Shown: one piece after another, positions 33,849 through 43,584 of the stretch | Layout of the letters: every line of letters begins with the position of its first letter | How positions within the stretch are numbered: the first letter of the stretch is position 1 | Source of the DNA: an uncultured Alistipes sp. | GTDB taxonomy: Bacteria > Bacteroidota > Bacteroidia > Bacteroidales > UBA932 | DNA length: 64,000 nucleotides | Assembly (NCBI GenBank): GCA_900550465.1 | Contig: URSC01000003.1 | Location: forward strand, 124,001 to 188,000 | Reading direction: 5' to 3' | Notes under the pieces: model-generated | The model's input: only the letters and a program-made list of their open reading frames with translations | What the model was told of the DNA's origin: nothing | Database searches by the model: none | Program-made: the position numbers and the translations under genes

Positions 33849-35183
33849 ACCAAAGAGTAGGTACGGTTCTTATTGGCCCCGTGCGGAACAATGAGGCCGG
33901 CATCGACGAGTCTGCGCAAGTAGATTTTAGCACTGGAGACACTGACTCCCAGCGTTTGTGCTACGGAAGCTGTACTTGAGTGAGGATTCTGTCTTAAATA
34001 AAGCAGTATTTCGCACAATTTGTCGACATTTCCAGCGTTTATCGACAATTTATCGATAATCTGTGACTTTGTCGACAATTTATCGGCATCTGCAACAGTA
34101 TATCCACTTACATATTTTCCTGAGTCTCCGACCACATTCAGTTCATCTTTTGTCTCATAGAGCCCAAGCATCGCATCTACATCCTGCTCATTGCCTCCGT
34201 TATACAACTTCAAAATTACCCTGTCCACATCTTCCGCTTCCATAATCTCAGCTGCAGTGTGAAAAACTTTCTCCCACACATTGCAGATACTGCACAGACC
34301 ACTACCTGCTCTTTCTCCAAGATTTACCATTGAGAATATCTTCAGCATAATTCCATTCCTCGGATCTGAAACCCCTCCCTCCATTGCAACTTCCTTGGCG
34401 ACACGCATCCTTCCAGGATTCGCGAATGTGAAACCGTCTTTGCCCTTTGTAACAACAAGTCCCCTGCGTCCATAAAAATCAGCATGGACACAAGCATTGG
34501 TAAGAGCCTCTCTGATTATTTTATGAACGGGCGTATCATCCACACGCTGAGAGCCTTTCAGCACGAATGGTACTTTGAGGCCAGATGTCAGCTTCGGAAT
34601 GACCTTCGACACAAAATCAAATACATTTCCGCTCCAATCTCCTGACGAGGACACTATACGATCAGTCCAGCGCGTAGAGGCGACCTGACGGTTCTCCTGA
34701 TAATCGAGGAAATATTGAGGGAACTCCCTCAGGATCTCATACTCATAGCCGAAAATAAGCAACCCGGCAGCCGTAGGATGATACGTTCCGCCTATAACTG
34801 CCGGAGCGTGGATCCATGCCGCAGTATACCGGACGTGACGTGCGGTCTGCCCGCGGCACATCCATCACTATGACGTCCTTTCCTTCTATTTTTTCAATTC
34901 TCAACAACCCGTCTGCAAGTAGATTGACACTTACCTTCTGACGATTGTTGAGCAAATTCCACAAATCTGTTTTTAATTTGAAGGCATCGTGCACCCCTAC
35001 AATCTCTATCGTATGGTCCGTTCTTTCCCTTGCTCCGAGAACAATACTGCCTCCATCCGTATTGGCAAATGCCGAATACGTCTCCCACAACGACTCGGGA
35101 ATACCTCCACGGGCACTTTTTACCTCCAAGCGGCCATCTTCGTGCATCTTCTCCAAGTTCTGTAATTCGAGTAAATTTTCCAT
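33845..35183 (-). pseudogene. AlbA_2/HATPase-type regulator (Schlafen-AlbA family), internally deleted and frameshifted
   Basis: Two pieces. The first, ATG 35183, carries the AlbA_2 domain ('LEVKSARGGIPESLWETYSA' and 'FANTDGGSIVLGARE') and then 'DVPRADRTSRPVYCG' before running out of frame to a stop at 34743. The second, a different frame open to 33845, carries the C-terminal ATPase ('DDTPVHKIIREALTNACVHA', 'FANPGRMRVAKE', 'NLGERAGSGLCSI') and a winged helix at the end. In intact relatives about 80 residues separate the two parts; here they are nearly fused, so a deletion with frameshift is likely. Intact members are DNA-binding or ATP-dependent regulators of accessory islands. Confidence 0.75.
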
Positions 35184-35190
35184 AATACGA

Positions 35191-35198
35191 CAAAGATA
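35191..35198 (-). promoter_or_regulatory. -7 promoter element (TATCTTTG) of the AlbA-type pseudogene
   Basis: Perfect TAnnTTTG only 7 bases before the ATG at 35183, so the original transcript was probably leaderless. Confidence 0.45.
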
Positions 35199-35270
35199 AG
35201 TATTCTATTTCTGTCAGGCCGTCACGAAAGGTAAAAACTTCGTATATTCGCGCGATTAATTCGACACGGT

Positions 35271-35423
35271 ATGGAACTACAGGAATTCTTGGATTACGTC
35301 AGGACAGGGAAGGCGCCGCACGCCCCTGATATATACGAGTTTATGGACAGGATGAGCGATGAGGCACGTTTCAGGAAAAATGTGGTCATCGGGGACGTCC
35401 CGGCAAAATCATCAAGAAAATAG
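35271..35423 (+). pseudogene. N-terminal fragment resembling a sugar O-acetyltransferase
   Basis: 50 codons from ATG 35271 to TAG 35421. The residues 'MELQEFLDYVRTGKAPHAPD' and 'EFMDRMSDEARF' resemble the N-terminal maltose/galactoside acetyltransferase (Mac) domain. It then breaks off ('PAKSSRK' before the stop), so the left-handed beta-helix catalytic part is absent. A weak TATATTCG lies about 20 bases before the ATG. The assignment rests on a short match, so a different small protein is possible. The M28 gene begins 19 bases later. Confidence 0.45.
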
Positions 35424-35442
35424 AATAGCTGTGGTAAGGACA

Positions 35443-36411
35443 ATGAAAATATTGCTGACTGCCCTGCTGATTGCCGCGTCCACGGCCATGCATGCGCAGG
35501 AGCGCAGGCGGTCGCTCGGCCCGTACACGATGTACGAGCAGATCATCTATCAGGCCAAGCAGGAGCGCATCATGGAATGGCTGGCAGACGACATGAGCGA
35601 GGGACGGGCCACCGGGACAAATGCCGGAATGTCCGCAGCGCGGTTCATCGAGGTACTCTACCGGCAGTACGGCCTGGAACCCCTCTTCGGAGGCAGTTTC
35701 TACCAACCCTTCATCGCCGACAGCCTGAGCGGTACCCGCGGACGCAATGTGGTCGGGATAGTCCGCAGCGCCGTACCCTCCGATGAATACGTGCTCATCT
35801 CGGCCCACTACGACCACCTCGGCATCCTGAACGGCAACGTCTACAACGGCGCCGACGACAACGCTTCCGGAGTGACCGTCCTGCTCAACCTCGCCGACAT
35901 GCTGGGTACCATGAAAAAAACTAAAACCGGCCCGGACAAGAACATCATCTTCGCCGCCCTCGACGCCAAGGAACTCAACATGGCCGGATCCAAGGCCCTT
36001 GTCGGCAGGCTGCAGGAGAGAGAAATGACCGACAGCATCCTCTGCGCCATCAACATCGACCAGATAGGCACAGTCCTCGAGCCTGTCCACGAGGCCGACA
36101 CTAACTTCGTGATAGTCCTCGGCGAGCAGACCCTGCGCAAGGAGAGCCGCGGCCTCATCGACATGTGCAACCGCTACTACAACATCGGCTTAGACATCGA
36201 CCACACCTTCTACGGCAGCAAGAACTTCACCGAGCTCTTCTATCAGCTCTCCGACCAGATCGTCTTCCACCGGGCCGGCATCCCCGCCTTAGTATTCACC
36301 TCCGGCTTCCACCGCCACACCTACAAGACCACCGACGACCCGGACATCATCTCCTACCCGGTGATGAAAAAGCGCACACTGCTCATCTTCTACCTCACCA
36401 TGATGCTATAA
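35443..36411 (+). CDS. M28 family metallopeptidase-like protein
   Basis: 322 residues from ATG 35443, chosen because it gives a signal peptide ('MKILLTALLIAASTAMHA') after an AAGGA site; a longer frame from 35359 overlaps the acetyltransferase fragment. The fold is the M28 zinc aminopeptidase: 'LISAHYDHLG' (His122), 'NGADDNASG' (Asp138), 'NIDQIG' (Asp206), and a late His-Asp segment ('RHTYKTTDDP'). The catalytic pair, normally Glu-Glu, reads Lys176-Glu177 ('AALDAKELNMAGS'), so the general base is replaced. It may be a binding protein or have altered activity. It precedes uvrB by 3 bases. Confidence 0.8.
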   Translation: MKILLTALLIAASTAMHAQERRRSLGPYTMYEQIIYQAKQERIMEWLADDMSEGRATGTNAGMSAARFIEVLYRQYGLEPLFGGSFYQPFIADSLSGTRGRNVVGIVRSAVPSDEYVLISAHYDHLGILNGNVYNGADDNASGVTVLLNLADMLGTMKKTKTGPDKNIIFAALDAKELNMAGSKALVGRLQEREMTDSILCAINIDQIGTVLEPVHEADTNFVIVLGEQTLRKESRGLIDMCNRYYNIGLDIDHTFYGSKNFTELFYQLSDQIVFHRAGIPALVFTSGFHRHTYKTTDDPDIISYPVMKKRTLLIFYLTMML

Positions 36412-36414
36412 ACT

Positions 36415-38415
36415 ATGCCGTTCAAGATTCAGTCCCCATACCGCCCCACAGGCGACCAGCCTGAGGCCATCAAGGAGATCTGCGAGGCAGTCAATGCCGG
36501 TGCGGACGCCGTGACCCTGCTCGGAGTCACCGGCTCGGGCAAGACGTTCACGATGGCCAACGTCATCGAGAGGCTGCAGCGGCCGGCCCTGATACTCAGC
36601 CACAACAAGACCTTAGCGGCCCAGCTCTACGGCGAGTTCAAGTCATTCTTCCCGGACAACGCCGTGGAGTATTTCGTCTCCTACTACGACTACTACCAGC
36701 CCGAAGCCTACCTGCCGGTGACCGACACCTACATAGAGAAGGACCTGAGCATCAACGACGAGATCGAAAAGCTGCGCCTCTCCGCCTCCTCAGCCCTGCT
36801 CTCCGGCCGCCGCGACGTGATAGTCATCTCCTCCGTATCCTGCCTCTACGGCATCGGCAACCCGCAGGACTTCCACGACAACACCATTGCCCTCCATACC
36901 GGCCAGCGCATCAGCCGCAACAAGCTCCTCTACCGCCTCGTCGACGCCCTCTACAACCGCAGCGACGCCGACTTCAAGCGCGGCACCTTCCGCGTGAAGG
37001 GCGACACGATAGACATCTACCTGGCCTACGTGGACAGCGGCTGCCGCATCGTATTTTTCGGAGACACGATAGAAGAGATTGAGATCATCGACCCGGTCAG
37101 CGGCATGAGCCTCGAGAGCCTCGAGGAGATATCGATATACCCCGCCAACATCTTCGTCACCACCAAGGAGCGCACCGCCCACGCCATACGCATGATCCAG
37201 GACGACATGATGCAGCAGTGCGAGTATTTCAGTTCCATAGGGAAGCAGCACGAGGCCAACCGCCTCAAGAAGAGGGTCGAATACGACATGGAGATGATCA
37301 AGGAGCTGGGCTACTGCCCGGGCATTGAGAATTATTCCCGGTACTTCGACGGACGGAGCGCCGGACAGCGGCCATTCTGCCTCATAGACTATTTCCCTAA
37401 GGACTTCATCACATTCATCGACGAGAGCCACGTCACCCTTCCGCAGGTGAGGGCCATGTACGGAGGCGACCGCTCCAGAAAAGAGGTGCTGATCGAATAC
37501 GGCTTCCGCCTCCCCGCCGCTGCGGACAACCGGCCCCTGAAATTCGACGAGTTCGAGAATATTCTCGGACAGAGGGTATTTGTCAGCGCGACCCCCGGTG
37601 ACTACGAGCTGGAGAAGAGCGAGGGTCTTATCGTAGAGCAGGTGGTGCGTCCCACCGGCCTGCTGGACCCTCCGATAGACGTGCGCCCGTCCAAGAACCA
37701 GATCGACGACCTGATGGAGGAGATAGAGCTGCGCACGGAGAAGGACGAGCGCGTGCTGGTCACCACCCTCACCAAGAGGATGGCAGAGGAACTGGAGAAA
37801 TTCTTGACAAAACGGCAGGTGCGCTGCCGCTACATCCACTCGGACGTGGACACACTGGAAAGGGTGGAGATTATCGAGGATTTCAAGGCCGGAAGATTCG
37901 ACGTACTGGTGGGTGTCAACCTGTTGCGCGAGGGACTGGACCTGCCGGATGTCTCGCTGGTAGCGATAATCGACGCGGACAAGGAAGGATTCCTGCGTTC
38001 GGACCGGGCATTGACCCAGATCGCGGGACGCGCGGCACGAAATCTGAATGGTCTTGTGATAATGTACGCGGACACCGTCACCGGCTCGATGCAGAAGACC
38101 ATCGACGAGACCAACCGGCGCAGGGCAAAACAGGCGGAGTACAACGAGAAGCACCACATCACCCCCACCCAGGTGCGCAACGACAAGAAGAACTCCTTAG
38201 CCGCCATCAGCGGAGCCTACAAGGAGCCCGATGAGGAAGAAAATGTACGCTACGTGGCAGAAGATCCGGTGATATCTAAGATGAGCCCCAAGCAGCTGCT
38301 TGAGGCCATAGAAGCCGCCAAGAAGAAGATGGAAGAAGCCGCCAGGGCCCTCGACTTCCCCGCGGCAGCCAAGTACAGGGACGAGATGTACGGACTAATG
38401 AAACTAAGGAAATGA
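36415..38415 (+). CDS. uvrB: Excinuclease ABC subunit B
   Basis: A 666-residue SF2 helicase-like damage-recognition subunit of nucleotide excision repair. It starts with 'PTGDQPEAIKEIC'; Walker A is 'LLGVTGSGKTFTMA' at about 38-52; the beta-hairpin 'YYDYYQPEAYLP' is near 92-103; motif II is 'FIDESHVTLPQ'; the UVR domain ends the protein ('RALDFPAAAKYRDEMYGL'). Length is standard. Its stop overlaps the next gene, rel, by 4 bases, and uvrA follows rel, so both UvrAB genes are in one operon. UvrC is not in the window. Confidence 0.97.
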   Translation: MPFKIQSPYRPTGDQPEAIKEICEAVNAGADAVTLLGVTGSGKTFTMANVIERLQRPALILSHNKTLAAQLYGEFKSFFPDNAVEYFVSYYDYYQPEAYLPVTDTYIEKDLSINDEIEKLRLSASSALLSGRRDVIVISSVSCLYGIGNPQDFHDNTIALHTGQRISRNKLLYRLVDALYNRSDADFKRGTFRVKGDTIDIYLAYVDSGCRIVFFGDTIEEIEIIDPVSGMSLESLEEISIYPANIFVTTKERTAHAIRMIQDDMMQQCEYFSSIGKQHEANRLKKRVEYDMEMIKELGYCPGIENYSRYFDGRSAGQRPFCLIDYFPKDFITFIDESHVTLPQVRAMYGGDRSRKEVLIEYGFRLPAAADNRPLKFDEFENILGQRVFVSATPGDYELEKSEGLIVEQVVRPTGLLDPPIDVRPSKNQIDDLMEEIELRTEKDERVLVTTLTKRMAEELEKFLTKRQVRCRYIHSDVDTLERVEIIEDFKAGRFDVLVGVNLLREGLDLPDVSLVAIIDADKEGFLRSDRALTQIAGRAARNLNGLVIMYADTVTGSMQKTIDETNRRRAKQAEYNEKHHITPTQVRNDKKNSLAAISGAYKEPDEEENVRYVAEDPVISKMSPKQLLEAIEAAKKKMEEAARALDFPAAAKYRDEMYGLMKLRK

Positions 38416-40604
38416 ACACAGCAGAAGACACCCTCAGCGCCATCCTCGCCTGCTATCCGCAGAAAGAGCAGCAGGAGCAGATACTCAGAGCCTACCGCAT
38501 AGCCGACGACGCGATGAAGGACAAGCTCCGGGAGAACCGGCACCCCTTCATCGAGCATCCCCTCGGAGTGGCCCGCATCGTGGCTGAGGACATCCACCTC
38601 GGCTACGAGAGCGTCATTGCCGTATTTCTTCATGAGACCATCCGGTTCTACCCGGAAGTGACGCAGAGCCTCCCGAAAGGAGCATTTTCCCCTGGAATCA
38701 TAGACATAGCGCAGAGCCTCAACAAGATAGCTGCCATCAAGCCCAAGGAGACCCGCCTCGAGGCCGAGAACTACAAACGCCTTATCGTCTCCTACTCCCG
38801 CGACCCGAGGGTCATGCTCATCAAGATAGCCGACCGCCTCGACGTGATGCGCAACATCGAGCTGCTGCCCAAGACCTCCCAGGAGCGGAAGGTCACCGAG
38901 ACCATGTTCCTGTACATCCCCATTGCCCATCAGCTGGGACTCTACAGCATCAAGACCGAGCTCGAGAACATCTTCTTCCGCTGCACCGAGCCGGAGAAAT
39001 ACCGGGAGATCAACAACAAGCTGAAAGCCACCGCCGCCGAGCGCGAGGAGCTGCTGAACGCCTTCCTCATCCCCATCAAGCGGAAGCTCTCCGAAGCCGG
39101 CATCAAAGTCACCTACAAGCAGCGCACCAAGGCCCCCTGGTCCATCTGGAAGAAGATGCAGAAGCAGGACATCCCCTTCGAGAAAGTCATGGACCTGCTG
39201 GCCGTCCGCCTTATCATCGACACCCCCGCCGTCAGCCTCGAGAAAGAGCACGAGCTGTGCTGGAAGGCCTACTCCATAGTCACTGACGAATACCGGCCCG
39301 ACACTTCCAGGCTCAGGGACTGGATATCCAAGCCCAAGAGCAGCGGCTACGAGTCCCTGCACATCACCGTGCAGTTCAGGGGCGACATCTTCGTGGAGGT
39401 GCAGATCCGCACCCGCCGCATGGACGACGAGGCCGAGAACGGGCACGCCTCCCACTGGGCCTACAAGGGCATCAAGGAGGAGAAAGGCCTGACCCCCTGG
39501 CTCCAGAGCGTGCGCAACATCCTCGAAAGCGGCAGCAGGAACGACTACGAATACGTCTCCCGCTTCCTCTCTGAGGACGTCTTCGTCTTCACCCCCGACG
39601 GAGAGCTGCGCCGGCTGCCCAAGGGCGCCACGGTCCTGGACTTCGCCTTCAACATCCACACCAACTTAGGTCTCAAGTGCGTGGGCGCCACCATCGACGG
39701 CAGGCCCGCCTCCATCAAGGACCGGCTCAGCACCGGCCAGGTCGTAGAGATCAAGAGCGGCAAGAACCAGCGTCCCTCCCCCGACTGGCTCAACTTCGTG
39801 GTCACTTCCAAGGCCCGCAACAAGATTAAGGTCAAGCTAAAGGAAGAGGAGCTAAAGAAAGCCGCCACTGGCCGGGAACTGCTCGAGCGCCGTCTCAAGA
39901 ACTGGAAGATGGAGCTTCCCGACGAGGACCTCACCATCCTCTGCAAGAAGTACAAGCTCAAGACCATCAGTGACTTCTACGCCGCCATCGCCGATGAGAA
40001 GGTAGACATCATGGACGTCAAGTCCTACATCTCCCGCAAGCAGCAGGGCGAGGAGGAAGCCACCGCAACCCCTTCATCCCTGCCCCCTAAGGACAATGCC
40101 GGCAACAAGGAGGCCGCAGGCGCCGCCAGGGACAGCTCCACCGACGACTACCTGGTCATCGACGGCAAGCTCAGCAACGTCTCCTACAAGATGGCCCGCT
40201 GCTGCAACCCCATCTACGGCGACGAGGTCTTCGGCTTCGTCTCCGTCAAGGACGGCATCAAGATCCACCGCATGTCCTGCCCCAACGCCGCCCGCCTCAT
40301 CGAGAACTACCCCTACCGCATCCAGAAGGTGCGCTGGAAGGAGACCTCCACCACCAGCAGCTTCCAGACCACCGTCAAGGTCATCACCGATGACTCCGCC
40401 GCCTATTCGTCCGTCATCAAGACAGTCACGGACTTCGGGGCCTCCCTGCGGTCCTCGTCCATGACCCCGAGAGCAGGCCGCAGCGCCGGCGAGTTCGACA
40501 TCCGCATGCAGATATTCGTCTCATCCAATTCCGTCCTCGACAAGATCATCTCCGCCATCCGCAAGACCCGCGGAGTGCTGTCGGCAGTCAGAATTTCAAA
40601 ATAG
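38412..40604 (+). CDS. RelA/SpoT family (p)ppGpp synthetase with degenerate hydrolase domain
   Basis: 730 residues of long RSH type. The HD hydrolase domain keeps 'IEHPLGVA' (His49) and Asp141, but the HD pair reads His74-Glu75 ('VFLHETIRFYP'), the usual ED dyad is lost, and 'DRLHNMRT' reads 'DRLDVMRN', so it probably cannot break down (p)ppGpp. The synthetase half looks complete ('FEKVMDLLAVRLIID', 'GYESLHITV', 'VEVQIRTRRMDDEAENG'). TGS ('VFVFTPDGELRRLP') and a C-terminal ACT-like region follow. Likely a synthetase-only Rel that answers amino-acid starvation on the ribosome. Coupled to uvrB by a 4-base overlap, and uvrA starts 9 bases after its stop. Confidence 0.93.
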   Translation: MNTAEDTLSAILACYPQKEQQEQILRAYRIADDAMKDKLRENRHPFIEHPLGVARIVAEDIHLGYESVIAVFLHETIRFYPEVTQSLPKGAFSPGIIDIAQSLNKIAAIKPKETRLEAENYKRLIVSYSRDPRVMLIKIADRLDVMRNIELLPKTSQERKVTETMFLYIPIAHQLGLYSIKTELENIFFRCTEPEKYREINNKLKATAAEREELLNAFLIPIKRKLSEAGIKVTYKQRTKAPWSIWKKMQKQDIPFEKVMDLLAVRLIIDTPAVSLEKEHELCWKAYSIVTDEYRPDTSRLRDWISKPKSSGYESLHITVQFRGDIFVEVQIRTRRMDDEAENGHASHWAYKGIKEEKGLTPWLQSVRNILESGSRNDYEYVSRFLSEDVFVFTPDGELRRLPKGATVLDFAFNIHTNLGLKCVGATIDGRPASIKDRLSTGQVVEIKSGKNQRPSPDWLNFVVTSKARNKIKVKLKEEELKKAATGRELLERRLKNWKMELPDEDLTILCKKYKLKTISDFYAAIADEKVDIMDVKSYISRKQQGEEEATATPSSLPPKDNAGNKEAAGAARDSSTDDYLVIDGKLSNVSYKMARCCNPIYGDEVFGFVSVKDGIKIHRMSCPNAARLIENYPYRIQKVRWKETSTTSSFQTTVKVITDDSAAYSSVIKTVTDFGASLRSSSMTPRAGRSAGEFDIRMQIFVSSNSVLDKIISAIRKTRGVLSAVRISK

Positions 40605-40613
40605 AAAGATAAC

Positions 40614-43580
40614 ATGGAACAACCGGAAGAAGGATACATCCACATTAAAAATGCCGAGGCCAACAACCTCAAGGGCATCGACGTCGACATCCCCCGCAAC
40701 CGCCTGACCGTCATCACCGGAGTCAGCGGTTCGGGCAAGACCTCCCTTGCCTTTGACACCCTCTTTGCGGAGGGACAGCGCCGTTTCGCCGAGAGCCTCT
40801 CCTCCTTCGCCCGCCAGTTCCTCGGGAGGATGTCCAAACCGCCGGTCGAGAGTATCTCCGGCCTCCCGCCCGCCATCGCCATAGAGCAGAGGGTCAATAC
40901 CCGCAACCCCCGCTCCACCGTCGGCAGCACCACCGAGATCTACGACTACCTGCGGGTGCTCTTTGCCAAGATCGGCCGTACCTATTCCCCCGTCACCGGA
41001 GAGGAAGTGCGCTGCGACACAGTGGCTTCCGTCATGGAACGGCTGCACTCGCTCGCTGCCTCCCTACCGGCCGGAGACCCTTCCGACGAGGAATATTCGC
41101 CCGGTATCTGCTTCATCCTCGCGGACATACACTGGGAGGAGGAGGCCTGCCGCGTCGAAAGGCTGCTCAATCTCAAGGAGGAGGGATTCTCCCGCCTGTA
41201 CATTCTGCCCTCGGGGGACAATGCCGGGCGGATGGAGAAGATCGACTCGCTCCTGGCCGACATCAGCCGCGCCGAGGGACGGGAGGTAGCCCTGATGGTG
41301 GACCGTATCCCCTTCGACAGCAGCACATTTGCGGACGAGGAGACGGAGAACAGGACAATGGACTCCGTGCGCACGGCATTCGACAAGGGGCAGGGGCACA
41401 TCGCCTGCGCATTCTCCCCCGCCGTGGACGGACACGCCCTGCTGCGGTTCTCCTCCCTCTTCGAGGCGGACGGCATGCAGTTCTCCGAGCCTACGGAATG
41501 GATGTTCAACTACAACAGCCCGGTGGGAGCCTGCCCCGTCTGCGGGGGCCTGGGCAAGATCATCGGCATCGACGAGTCGCTGGTCATCCCCAATCAAGCC
41601 CTGTCCGTCTATCAGGACGCCGTGGCCTGCTGGAAGGGAGAGGTAATGAAGTATTTCAAGGAGGAGGTACTGGCCAATGCGGACAAATTCGGATTCCCGG
41701 TGCATACCCCCTACAAGGACCTCACGGCCAAGCAAAAGAGCGACCTCTGGAACGGCAACCGGTACATCACCGGCATCTATCCGTTCTTCAAGGAGCTCGA
41801 AGCCAAGCGGTACAAGATACAGAACAAGTACATGATCAGCCGCTACTCCGGCAAGACCGTCTGCCGCGAGTGCGGAGGCAGCCGGCTGCGCAGGGAGGCC
41901 CTGTACGTGCGCATCGGGGGACGCAACATCCACGAGCTCATGACCATGAGCATCAAGGACCTGATAGCGTTCTTCGATGGACTGCGGCTTACTGCATACG
42001 AGGAGAAAATAGCCGCCAGGGCGCTGAAGGAGATACGCGACCGCCTGGAGTACATCGACCACGTGGGCCTGTCCTATCTGACCCTGAGCCGTGCGTCCAA
42101 CACCCTCAGCGGCGGCGAGAGCCAGCGCATCAGTATCGTCTGCTCCCTCGGCAACAGCCTGACCGGCTCGATGTACATCCTCGACGAGCCCTCCATCGGA
42201 CTGCACAGCCGGGACACCGGACGGCTCATCGAAGTCATCAAGCGGCTGAGGGACCTCGGCAACACGGTGATAGTCGTGGAGCACGACGAGGAGATCATCC
42301 GGAGCGCGGACTGGCTGATAGACATCGGCCCGAGGGCCGGAAAACACGGAGGCGAGGTGGTCTACTGCGGGCCTCCTCCGGCTTCGGACATTTCTGATGC
42401 TGATGCTGCGGAGATGCTGGCCGCCTGGCCACAGTCATTGACCTTAGAATATCTGCTGGGTCGGAAGAAGATTTCCATCGACCCGGTCAAACGCCCCTGG
42501 AAGCAGTACATCGAGGTCTGCGATGCCTGCGAGAACAACCTCAAGAACATCGACGTGCGCTTCCCGCTCAACGTCATGACCGCCGTCATCGGAGTCAGCG
42601 GCTCGGGTAAGTCCACCCTCGTGGGCGATATCCTCTACCCTGCCCTCAACCGCATGCTCAACCAGGTGGGGGCCAAGCCCGGCTCGTTCCGCGAGCTCCG
42701 GGGCGACCTGGACCGCATATCCTCGGTCGAATTCGTGGACCAGAACCCGATAGGCCGCAGCTCCCGCTCCAACCCCGTAACCTACATCAAGGCCTACGAC
42801 GACATCCGCAAGCTCTTCTCCGAACAGCCGCTGGCCAAAGTCAACGGCTTCGGGCACTCACACTTCTCCTTCAACATCGACGGAGGCCGCTGTCCCGAAT
42901 GTCTCGGCGAGGGCACAGTCAAGATACCCATGCAGTTCATGGCCGACATCGTCATGACCTGCGAGTCCTGCGGCGGAAAACGCTTCATCCAGGACGTGCT
43001 CGAAGTCCGCTACCGCGGCAAGAACATCAGCGACGTGCTCGACATGAGCGTAGACGAGGCCATCGAATTCTTCTCCTCCACCGGCGAGCCCGCCGCCATC
43101 CGCATCGCCTCCAAGCTCATGCCCCTGCACGACGTCGGCCTCGGCTACATCGCCCTCGGCCAGAACAGCAGCACCCTCAGCGGCGGCGAGAGCCAGCGCG
43201 TCAAGCTCGCCTACTTCCTCGGCCTCGGCAAGGACTCTGCCCCCATCCCTGCCACACCGAACAGCCAGAACTCCGCCTCAGACAGCATCACAGGTGACAG
43301 CATCCCCGGTCAAGGTCCATCCCCATCCGGTTCCGGCACCGCCAGACGCTCCCGCCAGGCCGACAAGCCCATCCTCTTCATCTTCGACGAGCCCACCACC
43401 GGCCTCCACTTCGACGACATCGAGAAACTCCTCGCCTCCTTCCGCGCCCTCCTCGACCGCGGCCACACCATCGTCGTCGTCGAGCACAACCCCTACATCA
43501 TCGCTGCCGCCGACCACATCATCGAGCTCGGGCCCGAGGGCGGCGACGCCGGCGGCTACCTCATCAGGCCTTCGGTCTGA
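40614..43580 (+). CDS. Excinuclease ABC subunit A (UvrA family)
   Basis: A 988-residue UvrA. Walker A of ATPase I is at 36-44 ('GVSGSGKTS') and the second near 660 ('GVSGSGKSTLVGDI'). Signature motifs 'LSGGESQRISI' and 'LSGGESQRVKLA' and two zinc modules ('CPVCGGLGKI' and 'CPECLGEGTV..CESCGG') are present. Between the second signature and its Walker B (about residues 876-919) lies an insert rich in Ser, Pro, Asn and Gln, absent from usual UvrA. It looks more like the second UvrA paralogue of Bacteroidetes than UvrA1, so the symbol is left open. A stem-loop spans its last codons. Part of the uvrB-rel-uvrA unit. Confidence 0.88.
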   Translation: MEQPEEGYIHIKNAEANNLKGIDVDIPRNRLTVITGVSGSGKTSLAFDTLFAEGQRRFAESLSSFARQFLGRMSKPPVESISGLPPAIAIEQRVNTRNPRSTVGSTTEIYDYLRVLFAKIGRTYSPVTGEEVRCDTVASVMERLHSLAASLPAGDPSDEEYSPGICFILADIHWEEEACRVERLLNLKEEGFSRLYILPSGDNAGRMEKIDSLLADISRAEGREVALMVDRIPFDSSTFADEETENRTMDSVRTAFDKGQGHIACAFSPAVDGHALLRFSSLFEADGMQFSEPTEWMFNYNSPVGACPVCGGLGKIIGIDESLVIPNQALSVYQDAVACWKGEVMKYFKEEVLANADKFGFPVHTPYKDLTAKQKSDLWNGNRYITGIYPFFKELEAKRYKIQNKYMISRYSGKTVCRECGGSRLRREALYVRIGGRNIHELMTMSIKDLIAFFDGLRLTAYEEKIAARALKEIRDRLEYIDHVGLSYLTLSRASNTLSGGESQRISIVCSLGNSLTGSMYILDEPSIGLHSRDTGRLIEVIKRLRDLGNTVIVVEHDEEIIRSADWLIDIGPRAGKHGGEVVYCGPPPASDISDADAAEMLAAWPQSLTLEYLLGRKKISIDPVKRPWKQYIEVCDACENNLKNIDVRFPLNVMTAVIGVSGSGKSTLVGDILYPALNRMLNQVGAKPGSFRELRGDLDRISSVEFVDQNPIGRSSRSNPVTYIKAYDDIRKLFSEQPLAKVNGFGHSHFSFNIDGGRCPECLGEGTVKIPMQFMADIVMTCESCGGKRFIQDVLEVRYRGKNISDVLDMSVDEAIEFFSSTGEPAAIRIASKLMPLHDVGLGYIALGQNSSTLSGGESQRVKLAYFLGLGKDSAPIPATPNSQNSASDSITGDSIPGQGPSPSGSGTARRSRQADKPILFIFDEPTTGLHFDDIEKLLASFRALLDRGHTIVVVEHNPYIIAAADHIIELGPEGGDAGGYLIRPSV

Positions 43581-43584
43581 TGAG
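43560..43584. repeat. Stem-loop overlapping the uvrA stop codon
   Basis: CTCATCAG (43560-43567) pairs with CTGATGAG (43577-43584) around a 9-base loop containing TTCG, and the TGA stop lies in the right arm. There is no T-run, so it is more likely an mRNA-end stabiliser than an intrinsic terminator. Confidence 0.45.

Noticed and set aside
35359..35442. Longer start for the M28 protein
   Set aside because: It would place 28 residues before a perfect signal peptide and overlaps the acetyltransferase-like fragment.
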